Below, piece by piece: positions 7,831 through 17,314 of a DNA stretch of 52,238 nt. A program made the position numbers and the translations under genes. This DNA comes from Rhodopseudomonas faecalis. Lineage in GTDB: Bacteria > Pseudomonadota > Alphaproteobacteria > Rhizobiales > Xanthobacteraceae. The notes beneath the pieces were generated by a model. It was not told where the DNA came from. It saw only the letters and a program-made list of their open reading frames with translations, and did no database searches. The stretch's first letter is position 1. Each line of letters opens with the position of its first letter. The DNA lies in the NCBI RefSeq assembly GCF_003217325.1, contig NZ_QJTI01000027.1, positions 1 to 52,238 of the forward strand, in the 5' to 3' direction.

Positions 7831-9264
7831 TTACTGCGAGCTCAATGGCGCGCTACGCTGCAGCCGTGTCACCGGCGGCGGCGACCATTTCCCGATCAAG
7901 ACTTCCGCCTGCGGCGCATATAGCCGCATCACCAGGTTGAACGCTCCCTTTGGGGCCGGCAGCCAGTTAGCTTCCTTGGCCGCGCCCGGGCTGTCGTTCT
8001 GAATCAATAGATCGAGCGAGCCATCGGCGTTGGTTTGCAGCGGCATCCAACTGCTGAGCGCAAAACGGTTGAGCGTGTTGGCGACCTGGAACCCATCGGA
8101 ATCGTACAGCGTCACCGACCAGAACGCTTTCACCGGCGGCAGTTCATGCTTCTCGAAATGCAGCACGTAGGGCTGGCTGCCATCGAGCGGCTTGCCGGTG
8201 TCGTCGGCGATGTTCATCGGATAGATCGCGTCCTCGGGCACATTGGCGCCAAGCCCGGCCTGGGCGACGATGGCGCGTTTCAAGTAGTAATTGCCGTAGA
8301 CGCCCATGGTGTCGGTGTTCATGGTCCAGCCGTTGGCCACGCGCGCCAGTGTCGGTAGCTTCCACGCCATCAGGCGCTGGCTTTGCGCGGGCGCGGCCTC
8401 CAGCGCCTTGCGCACCGCAGGTGGCGCTTTGCTCACATCGAAGCTTTGCCCGGGCACGATGCCGATCTGGCTGAGCCGCGCGATCATCGGCTGATCGGTG
8501 GCGTGCGGCGGAATGATTTTGAGCAGTTCGGCGGCGTAGCTGAAATAGGCGCCGGCCGTCATGGTATCGACCTGTACTTTCGGCGGCGTTCTGGTATCGA
8601 CGCTGGGGTCGATCACGACGCGCGGCGGCGGGCCGGGCGGCTTGCCCCATTGCGATAGCGGCGTGATGGCGAGGCCAGCCTGTATCTTGTGCACGGCGGC
8701 GTAGTCCGACGGGCCGTCGGTCTTGGTGCGTCCGATGATCCACACCATCGGCGTCGGCGCCGCGATCGGCTGCATGCCGCTCGGAACCTGTCCTTGCCAG
8801 CCGGGCGGGGTGATCAGGAAGGTCGCGGCCTGCGTGCCCGTGGTACGCCAGCCGGGGGAGGCAAATACGTCGCTCCACATGTCCAGCATCGGCAGCAAGT
8901 AATAACGCCCGGACGTTTCGGGCACGGTGATCACCATCGGCTCTTTGGTGAGATCGAGCCAGGCACTGGAATACAGCGTATCGAAATTGGGGCGCACCAC
9001 GATTTTGAAATCCGCGGGCGGGTAGGCCGGAATATTGACGAATGTATTCATCGGCCCCTTGCCGAGTTCCTTGCCCGGCTCGGCGATCGCTTGCTTGCGG
9101 GTGATGTCCATCGTCACCAGCGGATAGAAATAGAGATAAGCCTCGACCCCGATCGCGAGCGCCTCGTCGTCCGACAATGCCGCCTGCGATCGCGTCGGTG
9201 CCATGGCTATCAGCACCGCCGCCGTCAGCGCGGCGATCAGCTTGCTCAACCCACGAAGAACCAT
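7831..9264 (-). CDS. exported DUF1254/DUF1214 protein
   Basis: 477 residues. A clear signal peptide (LRGLSKLIAALTAAVLIAMAPTRSQA) is followed by a DUF1254 domain (EAYLYFYPLVTMDITRKQ, FVNIPAYPPADFKIVVRPNFDTLYSSAWLDLTKEP) and a C-terminal DUF1214 domain (NYYLKRAIVAQAGLGANVPEDAIYP, LHFEKHELPPVKAFWSVTLYD). The pair is widespread in soil proteobacteria; its biochemical role is not established. GAGGAGG lies 6 nt before the chosen ATG. A perfect FixK-type box is 63 bp upstream of the start, suggesting oxygen-responsive expression. The gene is divergent from the TonB receptor. Confidence 0.87.
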   Translation of the reverse strand: MVLRGLSKLIAALTAAVLIAMAPTRSQAALSDDEALAIGVEAYLYFYPLVTMDITRKQAIAEPGKELGKGPMNTFVNIPAYPPADFKIVVRPNFDTLYSSAWLDLTKEPMVITVPETSGRYYLLPMLDMWSDVFASPGWRTTGTQAATFLITPPGWQGQVPSGMQPIAAPTPMVWIIGRTKTDGPSDYAAVHKIQAGLAITPLSQWGKPPGPPPRVVIDPSVDTRTPPKVQVDTMTAGAYFSYAAELLKIIPPHATDQPMIARLSQIGIVPGQSFDVSKAPPAVRKALEAAPAQSQRLMAWKLPTLARVANGWTMNTDTMGVYGNYYLKRAIVAQAGLGANVPEDAIYPMNIADDTGKPLDGSQPYVLHFEKHELPPVKAFWSVTLYDSDGFQVANTLNRFALSSWMPLQTNADGSLDLLIQNDSPGAAKEANWLPAPKGAFNLVMRLYAPQAEVLIGKWSPPPVTRLQRSAPLSSQ

Positions 9265-9326
9265 TTCGTCCTCCTCGATCCGATGAACCCGCGTCGGTGA
9301 TGGTGAACGGCGACCGGACAACGAAG

Positions 9327-9340
9327 TTGACTTTGGTCAA
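9327..9340. promoter_or_regulatory. FixK/FNR-type box before the DUF1254 gene
   Basis: TTGAC-TTTG-GTCAA is a perfect match to TTGAY-N4-RTCAA, extended to GTTGAC/GTCAAC. For the minus-strand gene starting at 9264, a class II position (centre at -41.5) puts the transcript start near 9292, leaving a 28-nt leader that includes the strong Shine-Dalgarno. The -10 region is not convincing by eye. Confidence 0.6.
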
Positions 9341-9460
9341 CTCGGTCAGGCGCGGGCCTTGTGCACCCGGCGTGTGACTGGATAGCGCGATTACTTATGG
9401 TCAGCGGGTTATCAGTTGCCGGCGCGAGCGCGTTCGGCATGCGATCACGGCTGGTGCGAT

Positions 9461-9492
9461 CAGTATGATGTTTCGTTGACAATATCATACTG
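9461..9492. promoter_or_regulatory. 9-bp inverted repeat upstream of the TonB receptor
   Basis: CAGTATGAT (9461-9469) and ATCATACTG (9484-9492) are perfect inverted copies 14 bp apart. The spacer contains TTGACA. The AT-rich arms stand out from the surrounding sequence. An operator for either divergent gene is inferred; the regulator is unknown. Confidence 0.45.
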
Positions 9493-9495
9493 TGC

Positions 9496-9550
9496 GTGTC
9501 ACGCTGCTGCTAACACGGCGAATGACCGTGACGTCATAACAGCGTGACAC
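9496..9550. promoter_or_regulatory. 11-bp inverted repeat upstream of the TonB receptor
   Basis: GTGTCACGCTG (9496-9506) and CAGCGTGACAC (9540-9550) are perfect inverted copies separated by 33 bp. The spacer contains the palindrome TGACGTCA (9528-9535). It ends 51 bp before the ATG at 9602. It may be an operator pair or a hairpin in the 5' leader. Confidence 0.45.
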
Positions 9551-9601
9551 CGACACCAGGGGGGACGTTCGCGGCCAGTGCCGTGGACGCAAGGCGTTTC
9601 G

Positions 9602-11809
9602 ATGAGTGATGGGGGCTTCCGTTCCGCTGCAGCGCCAAAGGCGCGCGCCGTGCTGCTGATGGGCACGATGATCGGCACCGCGCTGATCGTGTCGCCAACC
9701 GCCGCTCGGGCGCAGACCGCGCCGCATTCATTGCCGCAGATCGTGGTCGAAGCGCCGGCCGCCGAGCCGGAGCGGCCGCGGCGCCGCCAGACCTCACGGC
9801 ATCAGCCCGCCTCCAGTCCCGCATCGCCGGCGGCATCGGCCGCGGTTCCGGCGCAGGAACCGGCGACGCCCGCGATGAGCGCGCCGGTCAATCTGTCCGC
9901 CAGCGCCAGCAGTGTCAGCGGCGCCGAGATCAATGCGCTGCCGGTGTCGCGCGTTGGAGAAGTGCTGGAGGCGGTGCCCGGGCTGATCGTCACCCAGCAT
10001 TCCGGCGAAGGCAAAGCCAATCAGTATTTTTTGCGCGGTTTTAATCTCGATCACGGCACTGACCTTGCCATCACCGTCGATGGCATGCCGGTCAATATGC
10101 CGACCCACGGCCATGGCCAGGGCTATGCCGATATCAACTTCATGATCCCCGAACTGATCAGCGTGATGAACCTGCGCAAAGGCCCGTATTTCGCCGATGT
10201 CGGCGATTTCGGCTCGGCGGGTGCGGTCAGCATCGACTACCTGCGCGCCATGCCCAAAAACCTGGCCGAAGCGACGGTCGGCAGTTTTGGCTATCGCCGG
10301 CTGCTGTCGGCCGGTTCGACCAAGCTCGACCGCGGCACCGTGCTGGCGGCGTTCGAGGCCAACCACTCCAACGGGCCGTGGGAGGTCCCGGATAAGATAC
10401 GCAAGCTGAACGGCGTGCTGCGCTATAGCGAAGGCACTTTGACCGACGGTTTTAGCGTCACCGCGATGGGCTACGCCAATCGCTGGATCTCGACCGACCA
10501 GGTGGCGCTGCGCGCGATCGAGCAGGGCCGGATCACCCGGTTCGGATCGCTCGACCCGACTGATGGCGGCGTGTCGAGCCGGTTCAGCCTGTCCGGCCGC
10601 TACGCCAAGACCAGCGATTTTGGCCAGACCGACGTCAATGCCTATGTGATCAACTCGGCACTACAGCTCTACAACAACTTCACCTATTTCCTGGACGATC
10701 CGATCAATGGCGATCAGTTCGCGCAATATGATCGCCGCATGGTCTATGGTCTGAACGCCAGCCAGCGTTTTGATTATCGCTTCGCCGGGCTGCCGGTCGA
10801 AACAAGGATCGGGGTGCAGGGCCGCGCCGACAGCATCAATGTCGCGCTCAATAAGACGCTGCAACGCTCCTATCTATCCACGGTGCGCGCCGACGATGTT
10901 GAGCAGCAGAGCATCGGGCTGTGGACCGACACCACGGTGCGCTGGACCGACTGGCTGCGCACCATGGTTGGTGTGCGCGAGGACGTGTTCGGCGGCCAGG
11001 TGAGGAGCGACACCCCGGCCAATTCCGGCACCACGTCGGCCTCGCTGACCAGCCCCAAGGCCGGCATCGTGCTCGGCCCGTGGTTGGGGACCGAATTGTT
11101 CGGCAATGCCGGCTATGGCCTGCACAGCAATGATATCCGCGGCACCACCATCACCGTCGATCCGATCGACAAGACCACGCTCCTCGATCGGGTGCCGCTG
11201 CTGGTGCGTTCCAAGGGCGCGGAAATCGGCGTGCGGAATAAGAGCGTCCCGGGGCTGACCAGCGCGCTAGCAGTATTCATTCTTGATTTCGATTCCGAAC
11301 TACTGTTCGTCGGCGACGCCGGCACCACCGAGCCGAGCCGGCCGAGCCGGCGGGTCGGCATGGAATGGACCAATCACTACCAGCCGCAGCCCTGGCTCGG
11401 CGTCGATCTCGACCTTGCTTACAGCCATGCGCGCTTCACCAATCCGGATCCCGCCGGAAACTATATTCCAGGCTCGCCGGGCTGGGTGGCGAGCGGTAGC
11501 GTGACGTTCGGTCGGGAAACAGGCTGGTTCGGCGCGCTACGCGGCCGGTATTTTGGGGCGCGGCCGCTCACTGAGGATGGCTGGGTGCATTCGCAGGCGT
11601 CGCTGATCTTCAACGCCCGACTCGGTTACCGCTTCGATAACGGCATTCGGCTGCAGCTCGACGCGCTCAATCTGTTCGACGCGAAGACCAATCAGATTGA
11701 GTACTATTATATGTCGCGCTTGGCCGGCGAGCCTACGGGCGTCGGCGATCGGCACGTCCACGCCGTCGAACCACTCGCTTTGCGGGCAACTCTCGCGGGT
11801 TCGTTTTGA
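9602..11809 (+). CDS. TonB-dependent outer-membrane receptor
   Basis: 735 residues. A signal peptide ends near residue 37 (AARAQT) and is followed by a TonB-box-like LPQIVVEAP, a Pro/Ala-rich linker of about 55 residues, and a plug domain (VLEAVPGLIVTQHSGEGKANQYFLRGFNLDHGTDLAITVDGMPVN..HGHGQGYADINFMIPE). The rest is a beta-barrel ending in phenylalanine (LRATLAGSF), the usual signal for barrel assembly. Such receptors import scarce ligands with energy from TonB-ExbB-ExbD. The substrate cannot be read from the sequence, and no transport genes adjoin it. A GTG 24 nt upstream is an alternative start. Two inverted repeats lie in the promoter region. Confidence 0.92.
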   Translation: MSDGGFRSAAAPKARAVLLMGTMIGTALIVSPTAARAQTAPHSLPQIVVEAPAAEPERPRRRQTSRHQPASSPASPAASAAVPAQEPATPAMSAPVNLSASASSVSGAEINALPVSRVGEVLEAVPGLIVTQHSGEGKANQYFLRGFNLDHGTDLAITVDGMPVNMPTHGHGQGYADINFMIPELISVMNLRKGPYFADVGDFGSAGAVSIDYLRAMPKNLAEATVGSFGYRRLLSAGSTKLDRGTVLAAFEANHSNGPWEVPDKIRKLNGVLRYSEGTLTDGFSVTAMGYANRWISTDQVALRAIEQGRITRFGSLDPTDGGVSSRFSLSGRYAKTSDFGQTDVNAYVINSALQLYNNFTYFLDDPINGDQFAQYDRRMVYGLNASQRFDYRFAGLPVETRIGVQGRADSINVALNKTLQRSYLSTVRADDVEQQSIGLWTDTTVRWTDWLRTMVGVREDVFGGQVRSDTPANSGTTSASLTSPKAGIVLGPWLGTELFGNAGYGLHSNDIRGTTITVDPIDKTTLLDRVPLLVRSKGAEIGVRNKSVPGLTSALAVFILDFDSELLFVGDAGTTEPSRPSRRVGMEWTNHYQPQPWLGVDLDLAYSHARFTNPDPAGNYIPGSPGWVASGSVTFGRETGWFGALRGRYFGARPLTEDGWVHSQASLIFNARLGYRFDNGIRLQLDALNLFDAKTNQIEYYYMSRLAGEPTGVGDRHVHAVEPLALRATLAGSF

Positions 11810-12012
11810 AATAGTGCATCAGCGCGCATCGCAGACGAAATAATTAGCGGTTTATGCGCGCGCATTAACATCCCGGAATGGGTTTCTGGCCAATGTCTGC
11901 GTGGGATGGATGAGCGCCTTGGGCGATCGCCAAAGAATTTCTCTATGGGATGCTGCCGACTACGTTTGAGCGATGGGCTCAGCGCGCATCTCAGATCATT
12001 GGGGAGACAATG

Positions 12013-13713
12013 ATGTCACTGCTTGGGAACTTCAAAATCGTCTTCAAGGTCGGCTTGATCGTGGCGTCGCTGGCCTTGCAGATGGCGGGCCAGATCTGGT
12101 TCGCATCGATCCGCATGGAGAAGATTGACGAGTCCTATGCCGACGTGGTGCGCCGACTCGACAAATTCGCTCTGATCAACGCCCGCGCTGCCGGCAGCGC
12201 TGAGGAATACATTGCCAACGCCTTCCAGCTGGCTGCCGAAGGCAATGCACAGGGTGCGGCAAAATACGTCACCAAGATCGCTGATGACCGGCGCACCTAC
12301 GAAACCCAGATGGCCGAGGTCCTCAAGAACCTGCCGGAACATGCGGCCGCGATCGAGCCGGTTGTCGGCAAGGTGAAGAAGGCGTTCGTGGCTTGCGATC
12401 CGGCGATCGGCTTCGCTGCCAAGGCGGCGTCTCCGGATGACAGCATCAAGGCGTCGATGCGCCTGAAGGAAGAATGCGTGCCGCCGCTGCAGGACGCGCT
12501 GGCGACCCAGCATCAGCTGATCGCCGACCTGTCGGTGGCCGCGGCCAAGGCTGCCGACGCGCTGACCGCTCAGACCGAGTCCACGATTTTCACCACCTAT
12601 GTCACCGCCGCGATCGGCTTGCTGCTCAATCTGGCGTTCGCGATGTGGATCGGCATTGCCGGCCTGTCGCACCCGATCGATCGGCTGAAGAAGGCGATGC
12701 AGGCGCTGGCCCAGAACGATCTGTCGGTCGACGTGCCGGGCAAGGAGTCGCGTGACGAGATCGGCGACATGGCCCGCACCGTGGAAGTGTTCAAGAACAA
12801 TGCGATCGAGGTCGAACGCCTGAAGCAGCAGCAGCTTGCGATCGAGGAGCGTGCCGCTGCCGAGCGCAAGGCCGACATGGAACGGCTGGCCAACAACTTC
12901 GAGGCGTCGGTCGGCGAAGTGATCCAGACCGTCACCACCGCCGCGGCCGAACTCGAATCCGCGGCCCGCTCGCTGACCTCGACCGCCGAGCGCGAAGAAC
13001 ACCTCGCCAGCACCGTGGCGGCTGCGTCCGAACAGGCCACCGCCAATGTGCAGTCGGTTGCCTCGGCCACCGAGCAGATGACCTCGTCGGTCAACGAGAT
13101 CTCGCGCCGGGTCCAGGAGTCGGCCAATATCGCCCATCAGGCGGTCGATCAGGCCAAGCAGACCAACGACCGGATCGGTGCGCTGGCAACCGCCGCCGGC
13201 CGGATCGGCGACATCATCGATCTGATCAACAACATCGCGGGTCAGACCAACCTGCTGGCGCTGAACGCCACCATCGAGGCGGCGCGCGCTGGCGATGCCG
13301 GTCGCGGCTTCGCCGTGGTGGCGTCCGAGGTCAAGGCGCTGGCGGAGCAGACCGGCAAGGCGACCGACGAAATCAGCCAGCAGATCGCTGGCATGCAGTC
13401 GGCCACCCAGGAATCGGTGACCGCCATTCGCGAAATCGGCAGCACCATCGAGCGCATGTCGGAGATTTCCTCCAGCATCGCCTCGGCCGTGGAAGAGCAG
13501 GGCGCGGCCACCCAGGAGATCGCCCGCAACGTCCAAGAGGCGGCGAAGGGTACTTCGCAAGTCAGCAACAGCATCACCGATGTGCAGCAGGGCGCCAACG
13601 AGACCGGCACCGCTTCGGCGCGGGTGTTGTCGGCGGCACAGTCGCTATCGCGTGATAGCAGCCGGTTGCGCAGCGAGGTTGGTAACTTCCTCGACACGGT
13701 TCGGGCCGCATGA
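12013..13713 (+). CDS. methyl-accepting chemotaxis protein, transmembrane
   Basis: 566 residues. An N-terminal membrane helix ([21 protein letters not shown]) is followed by a periplasmic helical sensor of about 160 residues, a second helix ([24 protein letters not shown]), a HAMP linker ([24 protein letters not shown]...[14 protein letters not shown]) and a signalling domain with the hairpin tip [40 protein letters not shown]. It senses a periplasmic ligand and controls CheA. ATG occurs twice in a row; the second (12013) is chosen because GGAG is 6 nt before it. The ligand is unknown. It lies between flagellar blocks, close to a second receptor. Confidence 0.93.
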   Translation: MSLLGNFKIVFKVGLIVASLALQMAGQIWFASIRMEKIDESYADVVRRLDKFALINARAAGSAEEYIANAFQLAAEGNAQGAAKYVTKIADDRRTYETQMAEVLKNLPEHAAAIEPVVGKVKKAFVACDPAIGFAAKAASPDDSIKASMRLKEECVPPLQDALATQHQLIADLSVAAAKAADALTAQTESTIFTTYVTAAIGLLLNLAFAMWIGIAGLSHPIDRLKKAMQALAQNDLSVDVPGKESRDEIGDMARTVEVFKNNAIEVERLKQQQLAIEERAAAERKADMERLANNFEASVGEVIQTVTTAAAELESAARSLTSTAEREEHLASTVAAASEQATANVQSVASATEQMTSSVNEISRRVQESANIAHQAVDQAKQTNDRIGALATAAGRIGDIIDLINNIAGQTNLLALNATIEAARAGDAGRGFAVVASEVKALAEQTGKATDEISQQIAGMQSATQESVTAIREIGSTIERMSEISSSIASAVEEQGAATQEIARNVQEAAKGTSQVSNSITDVQQGANETGTASARVLSAAQSLSRDSSRLRSEVGNFLDTVRAA

Positions 13714-13748
13714 TGCCTCTGGCGACAATTTCTGTCGGATGAAATTGT

Positions 13749-13782
13749 ACCCCCCGAGCGGTCACCGCCCGGGGGGTCTTCG
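13749..13782 (+). terminator. terminator of the first chemoreceptor gene
   Basis: A long hairpin with outer arms ACCCCCCG/CGGGGGGT and inner arms GCGG/CCGC around a TCA loop, followed by CTTCGTTTC. The U-tract is weak but the stem is very strong, and it starts 36 nt after the stop codon. Confidence 0.65.
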
Positions 13783-13823
13783 TTTCAAACCTTGTCAACC
13801 GTCATTGATAGCGAACACCAATC

Positions 13824-15230
13824 ATGTTGGGTGCACTGAAAAACCTCAAAGCCGCACGCAGCCCCGCGCCGACCGAGTCTTTCGACCAGCCTGGCCATGA
13901 CGCCACGCTGGCGCGGGTTCAGGAGCTGGTGTCCTGCCTGATTCAGGACCGTTATGACGACGCCCTGGCCGGTGATGACGAGGTGGCGCGCAGTTTTGCA
14001 CCGCTGGTTCAGCATATGCGCGGCAAGACCGTCGCCGCCCTGACCATGCTGGCCGATATCTGGGTCGAGCAGACCGTGCCGCTGCTTGCCGTCGCCAATA
14101 TGAAGGCCGACATGCACGCGCTCGGCGAGCGAACCCAGTCGGTGGCCGATGCGGTCAGTGAATTGACGTCGTCGATCGGCGAGATCGGACGGGCGACCGA
14201 CGAGGTGGCGCGCGAGGCGGTCGAGGTGCACGACAAGGTCGCCGATAGCGCCAATGCCGCCGATCAGGCGGTGGCGTCGATCGGCAAGTCCGCGGAAGCG
14301 GTCGGCGATCTCGGCCACAAGGTCGATGCGCTCAGTTCATCGATCGAGCAGATCTCAGGGATTGTGAAAGACATCGAGGCAATCGCCCGCCAGACCAATC
14401 TTTTGGCGCTCAACGCCACCATCGAGGCGGCGCGTGCGGGCGAAGCAGGCCGCGGCTTTGCCGTGGTCGCGGGCGAGGTCAAGGCGCTGTCGAACCAGAC
14501 CGCGCAGGCTACCGATGACATCCGCCAGCGCATCGCCAGTCTGCAGGAGGGCATGCAGGACATCGTGGTCGCGATGCGGCAAAGCGGGGAAACCGTGGAG
14601 GCCGGCTCGGTTTCGGTGCGTGACGCCGGCAACATGATCAAGACTATCAATGCCACTGTGGATGCCGTCACCCGCAACATGGCGACGGTTGCCGAGGTGG
14701 TGCAGCAGCAGATGGCCGCCACCAATGAAGTGGAGGCCAGTGTCAGCGCCACCGCCACCATGTCCAGCGACGCCCTGACCGCGATCGAGCGGCTCGCGCT
14801 TGCGGTCGATCGGGTTGGCGAAGTGGTGCAGCCGCGGCTGCAGGAGTTCACCAAGAACATCAACGACCGCAGCCTGGTGCAGCTGGCGCGCTCCGACCAC
14901 GCCACCTTCAAGAAGCGCGTGATCGATACCCTGGTCGGCCGCGCCCATGCCAAGGCCTGCGATCTGCCGGACCATCACGGTTGCCGGTTCGGCAAGTGGT
15001 ACGACAGCCTGCAGGACCAGGAGATCAAGGCCAGCTCCGCCTATCGCTGCATCGCCGAGCCGCATCTGCAGGTGCACGCCTATGGCAAGGAGGCGCTGGA
15101 CAAGTTTCAGGCTGGCGATCTGGAGGGCGCGGTGTCGGCCGCCGCTGAGATGGAATCCGCCTCCCAGCAGGTGTTTGCGGCGCTCAATGAGATGTCGCAG
15201 CTGCTCGCCAACCGTGACGGCAAGAGCTGA
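13824..15230 (+). CDS. soluble chemoreceptor with CZB zinc-binding domain
   Basis: 468 residues with no signal peptide or membrane helix. The signalling domain is recognised by [40 protein letters not shown]. The C-terminal 120 residues form a chemoreceptor zinc-binding (CZB) domain with its His/Cys/His ligand pattern: [22 protein letters not shown] and [18 protein letters not shown] domains bind zinc with a cysteine and histidines and respond to zinc or to oxidants such as hypochlorous acid. The protein probably signals from the cytoplasm. The gene has its own 110-bp upstream region after a strong hairpin, so it is probably transcribed separately from the first receptor. Confidence 0.92.
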   Translation: MLGALKNLKAARSPAPTESFDQPGHDATLARVQELVSCLIQDRYDDALAGDDEVARSFAPLVQHMRGKTVAALTMLADIWVEQTVPLLAVANMKADMHALGERTQSVADAVSELTSSIGEIGRATDEVAREAVEVHDKVADSANAADQAVASIGKSAEAVGDLGHKVDALSSSIEQISGIVKDIEAIARQTNLLALNATIEAARAGEAGRGFAVVAGEVKALSNQTAQATDDIRQRIASLQEGMQDIVVAMRQSGETVEAGSVSVRDAGNMIKTINATVDAVTRNMATVAEVVQQQMAATNEVEASVSATATMSSDALTAIERLALAVDRVGEVVQPRLQEFTKNINDRSLVQLARSDHATFKKRVIDTLVGRAHAKACDLPDHHGCRFGKWYDSLQDQEIKASSAYRCIAEPHLQVHAYGKEALDKFQAGDLEGAVSAAAEMESASQQVFAALNEMSQLLANRDGKS

Positions 15231-15420
15231 TCACGCCCTGGCGCGGCGGTCTGTACTGTCTGTGCTGACGTGGTCGCGGCACCTCGGTGTCGGGCTGCCG
15301 TGCGGCTGCCATGCGCTGGAGCCTGCGGCACGTTGCGGGAAGGGGGAGTGCGGCCTCCGCCAGGGGAGATGGCGAAGGCCGCGTAGAACACCAAGCTGCG
15401 CCTAGGTTCGCCGCTTCGTG

Positions 15421-15479
15421 TGGGAGCTGGTGGGAGATTTTTGGGAGAGTTCGTTGGGAGATCGATCGCGGCGCCGGGA
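15421..15479. repeat. TGGGAG repeats between chemoreceptor and flgH
   Basis: TGGGAG occurs at 15421, 15431, 15442 and 15455, with CGGGAG at 15474. The first three are one helical turn apart (10 and 11 bp). The repeats lie in the 277-bp non-coding gap between the convergent ends of the chemoreceptor gene and flgH. No function is known; the rest of this gap shows nothing recognisable. Confidence 0.5.
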
Positions 15480-15507
15480 GAAGCACCGCGATCGGAGAGC
15501 CGATGGA

Positions 15508-16272
15508 TCAGAACGGCAGCAGCACGTCCATCACCTGCTGGCCATAGCGCGGCTGCTGCACATCGGTGATCTGGCCACGGCCGCCATAGGCGATACGCGC
15601 TTGTGCAATCTTGGCGCTGTCGATGGTGTTGTCGCTCTGAATGTCCTCGGGACGAACGATGCCGGCGACAATCAGTTCGCGGATTTCAAAATTGACCCTG
15701 ATCTCCTGCTTGCCTTCAACCACCAGATTGCCGTTCGGCAGCAGCTGCGTCACCACCGCGGCCACCGTGGTCTGCAACGCTTCCTGGCGCTGCACCGAGC
15801 CCTTGCCGTCGGATGACGAGGTGCCATCGGCGGTCAGGATGCGGCCGGGCAGGATCGCGGTGCCGGGGTTGCCGATGGTCTTGCTGCCGATGAAATCGGT
15901 GACGCCGGAATCCTCGGAGTTGTTTCGGCTGCGCTGCGTCTGGTTGGCGATATTGGCCTTGTCGGTGATGTTGACGGTGACGGTCAGAATATCGCCGACC
16001 TGATGGGCGCGCTGATCGCGGAAGAACGCGCGCGATCCGTTGCGCCACAGCGAATTGGGATTGTAGGACGCCGGCTGCGGCGAGGGCATCGGCATCGACA
16101 CCGGCTTGTAGCCGGGCTGCGCCGTCGGATTTTCGATCGCCGCGAGCTTGGGCTGTTCGCCGATCTGCGACAGCCGATCGATCGACGAGCACCCGCCCGC
16201 AAGGCCGCCGGTGGCCAGCAGCACGCCGGCGAGAACGATGCGGTTGAACGGCACTGACTGGGACATGATCAT
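15508..16272 (-). CDS. flgH: flagellar L-ring lipoprotein FlgH
   Basis: 254 residues. A lipoprotein signal with lipobox LAGGC is followed by the mature L-ring protein, with SLWRNGSRAFFRDQRAHQVGDILTVTVNITDKA and the C-terminal IAYGGRGQITDVQQPRYGQQVMDVLLPF. FlgH builds the ring around the rod in the outer membrane. The ATG at 16272 shares one base with the flgA stop (TAATG); a second ATG two codons later (16266) is also possible. It is the last gene of flgF-flgG-flgA-flgH, the same order as in Caulobacter. Confidence 0.95.
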   Translation of the reverse strand: MIMSQSVPFNRIVLAGVLLATGGLAGGCSSIDRLSQIGEQPKLAAIENPTAQPGYKPVSMPMPSPQPASYNPNSLWRNGSRAFFRDQRAHQVGDILTVTVNITDKANIANQTQRSRNNSEDSGVTDFIGSKTIGNPGTAILPGRILTADGTSSSDGKGSVQRQEALQTTVAAVVTQLLPNGNLVVEGKQEIRVNFEIRELIVAGIVRPEDIQSDNTIDSAKIAQARIAYGGRGQITDVQQPRYGQQVMDVLLPF

Positions 16273-17306
16273 TACTCGGGCTTGGCGGCGTCGGCAGGAG
16301 CTGCGGCGGGCTGTTCGGCGTAAGCGATCTGACGCGGTTGTCCGGCGGAAATCGAGACCTGGCCGCGGCCGATCACGATGCCGGAGATGGTGCGCTTCGA
16401 TTGGATGTTGAGTACGTTGACGACGTCACCTTCGGCGCCGTTTTCCATCGCCTTGCCGCGCATGGTCAGATAGATGCCGGGCAGCTCGTAGATCAGGGTG
16501 ACGCCCTGGTCGCGCTGCACCAGATCGGGCTTGGCGAGATCGGCGGAGCGCAGCGGCTGACCGGGACGCAACGCGCGGCGCGCCTGCATGCCGACCACGC
16601 TGCTGCGGTCGAGCGCATCGGGGCCGACTTCGGAGCGCGGCCGCCGTTCCATCATCACGTCGGATGCTTTCACCACTTCGTTGCGTTCCACGCTGCGCGC
16701 CAGCACCGCGGTCTCCACGGTCTCGATCGCGTTACCGGTGTAGCGCAGCTTGACCGGCGTGCCGCCGGTCTCGTGCGCGACCTCGAAGGTCACGTCGAAA
16801 CGGCCGGTGCGGCTGTCGTGCCGCACCGCCACCGCTTCCAGCGCGCCGACATTGGAGGGGTCGAGCTGCACGTCCTGCGGCTCGCGGTCGAATTTCAGAT
16901 TGAAGGTGGCGTGGTCGGAGCGGCCGTTCTGGCGGGCCAGCGCGCGGATCACTTCGCTTTCGATCTCATGGCCGTCGATTGCGCGCGATAGCCGCGACAC
17001 GGTGACTTCGCGGATATCGCGGGTATCGACGCCGATCACCCGATGGGCGCGCAGCGCCGCCAGCACCTTGGCGGTCGGCAGCGAGCCGGTGGTGCCGATG
17101 TCGGGCGCGCGATAGATCGCGATGCCGGCGGCGGCGCCGGCGTTCTCGACCATGTCGCCGATCAGCACCAGATCGCTGTTCACGGTGACGCTCGGGCGCA
17201 GCACCGGCCGGGCGATCTCGGCGGGCTGCTCGGCATGGCCGGCGCTGCCGCACAGCGCGGCGAGACCGGCGATCAACAGGATGTAAGTGGAACGGCGAGC
17301 CATCAT
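16272..17306 (-). CDS. flgA: flagellar P-ring chaperone FlgA
   Basis: 344 residues with a signal peptide (YILLIAGLAALCGSAGHA). The C-terminal part contains the SAF-type region of FlgA: VERNEVVKASDVMMERRP, ALDRSSVVGMQARRALRPGQPLRSADL, and VTLIYELPGIYLTMRGKAMENGAEGDVVNVLNIQSKRTISGIV. It is a periplasmic chaperone for FlgI polymerisation. It is longer than enteric FlgA (~219 residues) because of an extra N-terminal domain of about 120 residues, common in alphaproteobacteria. Its end overlaps flgH by one base, and it follows flgG by 8 nt. Confidence 0.92.
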   Translation of the reverse strand: MMARRSTYILLIAGLAALCGSAGHAEQPAEIARPVLRPSVTVNSDLVLIGDMVENAGAAAGIAIYRAPDIGTTGSLPTAKVLAALRAHRVIGVDTRDIREVTVSRLSRAIDGHEIESEVIRALARQNGRSDHATFNLKFDREPQDVQLDPSNVGALEAVAVRHDSRTGRFDVTFEVAHETGGTPVKLRYTGNAIETVETAVLARSVERNEVVKASDVMMERRPRSEVGPDALDRSSVVGMQARRALRPGQPLRSADLAKPDLVQRDQGVTLIYELPGIYLTMRGKAMENGAEGDVVNVLNIQSKRTISGIVIGRGQVSISAGQPRQIAYAEQPAAAPADAAKPE

Positions 17307-17314
17307 CGCTCTCC

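Noticed and set aside
11840-11880. CtrA-like TTTA...TTAA pair before the first chemoreceptor
   Set aside because: The two halves are 10 bp apart rather than 7.
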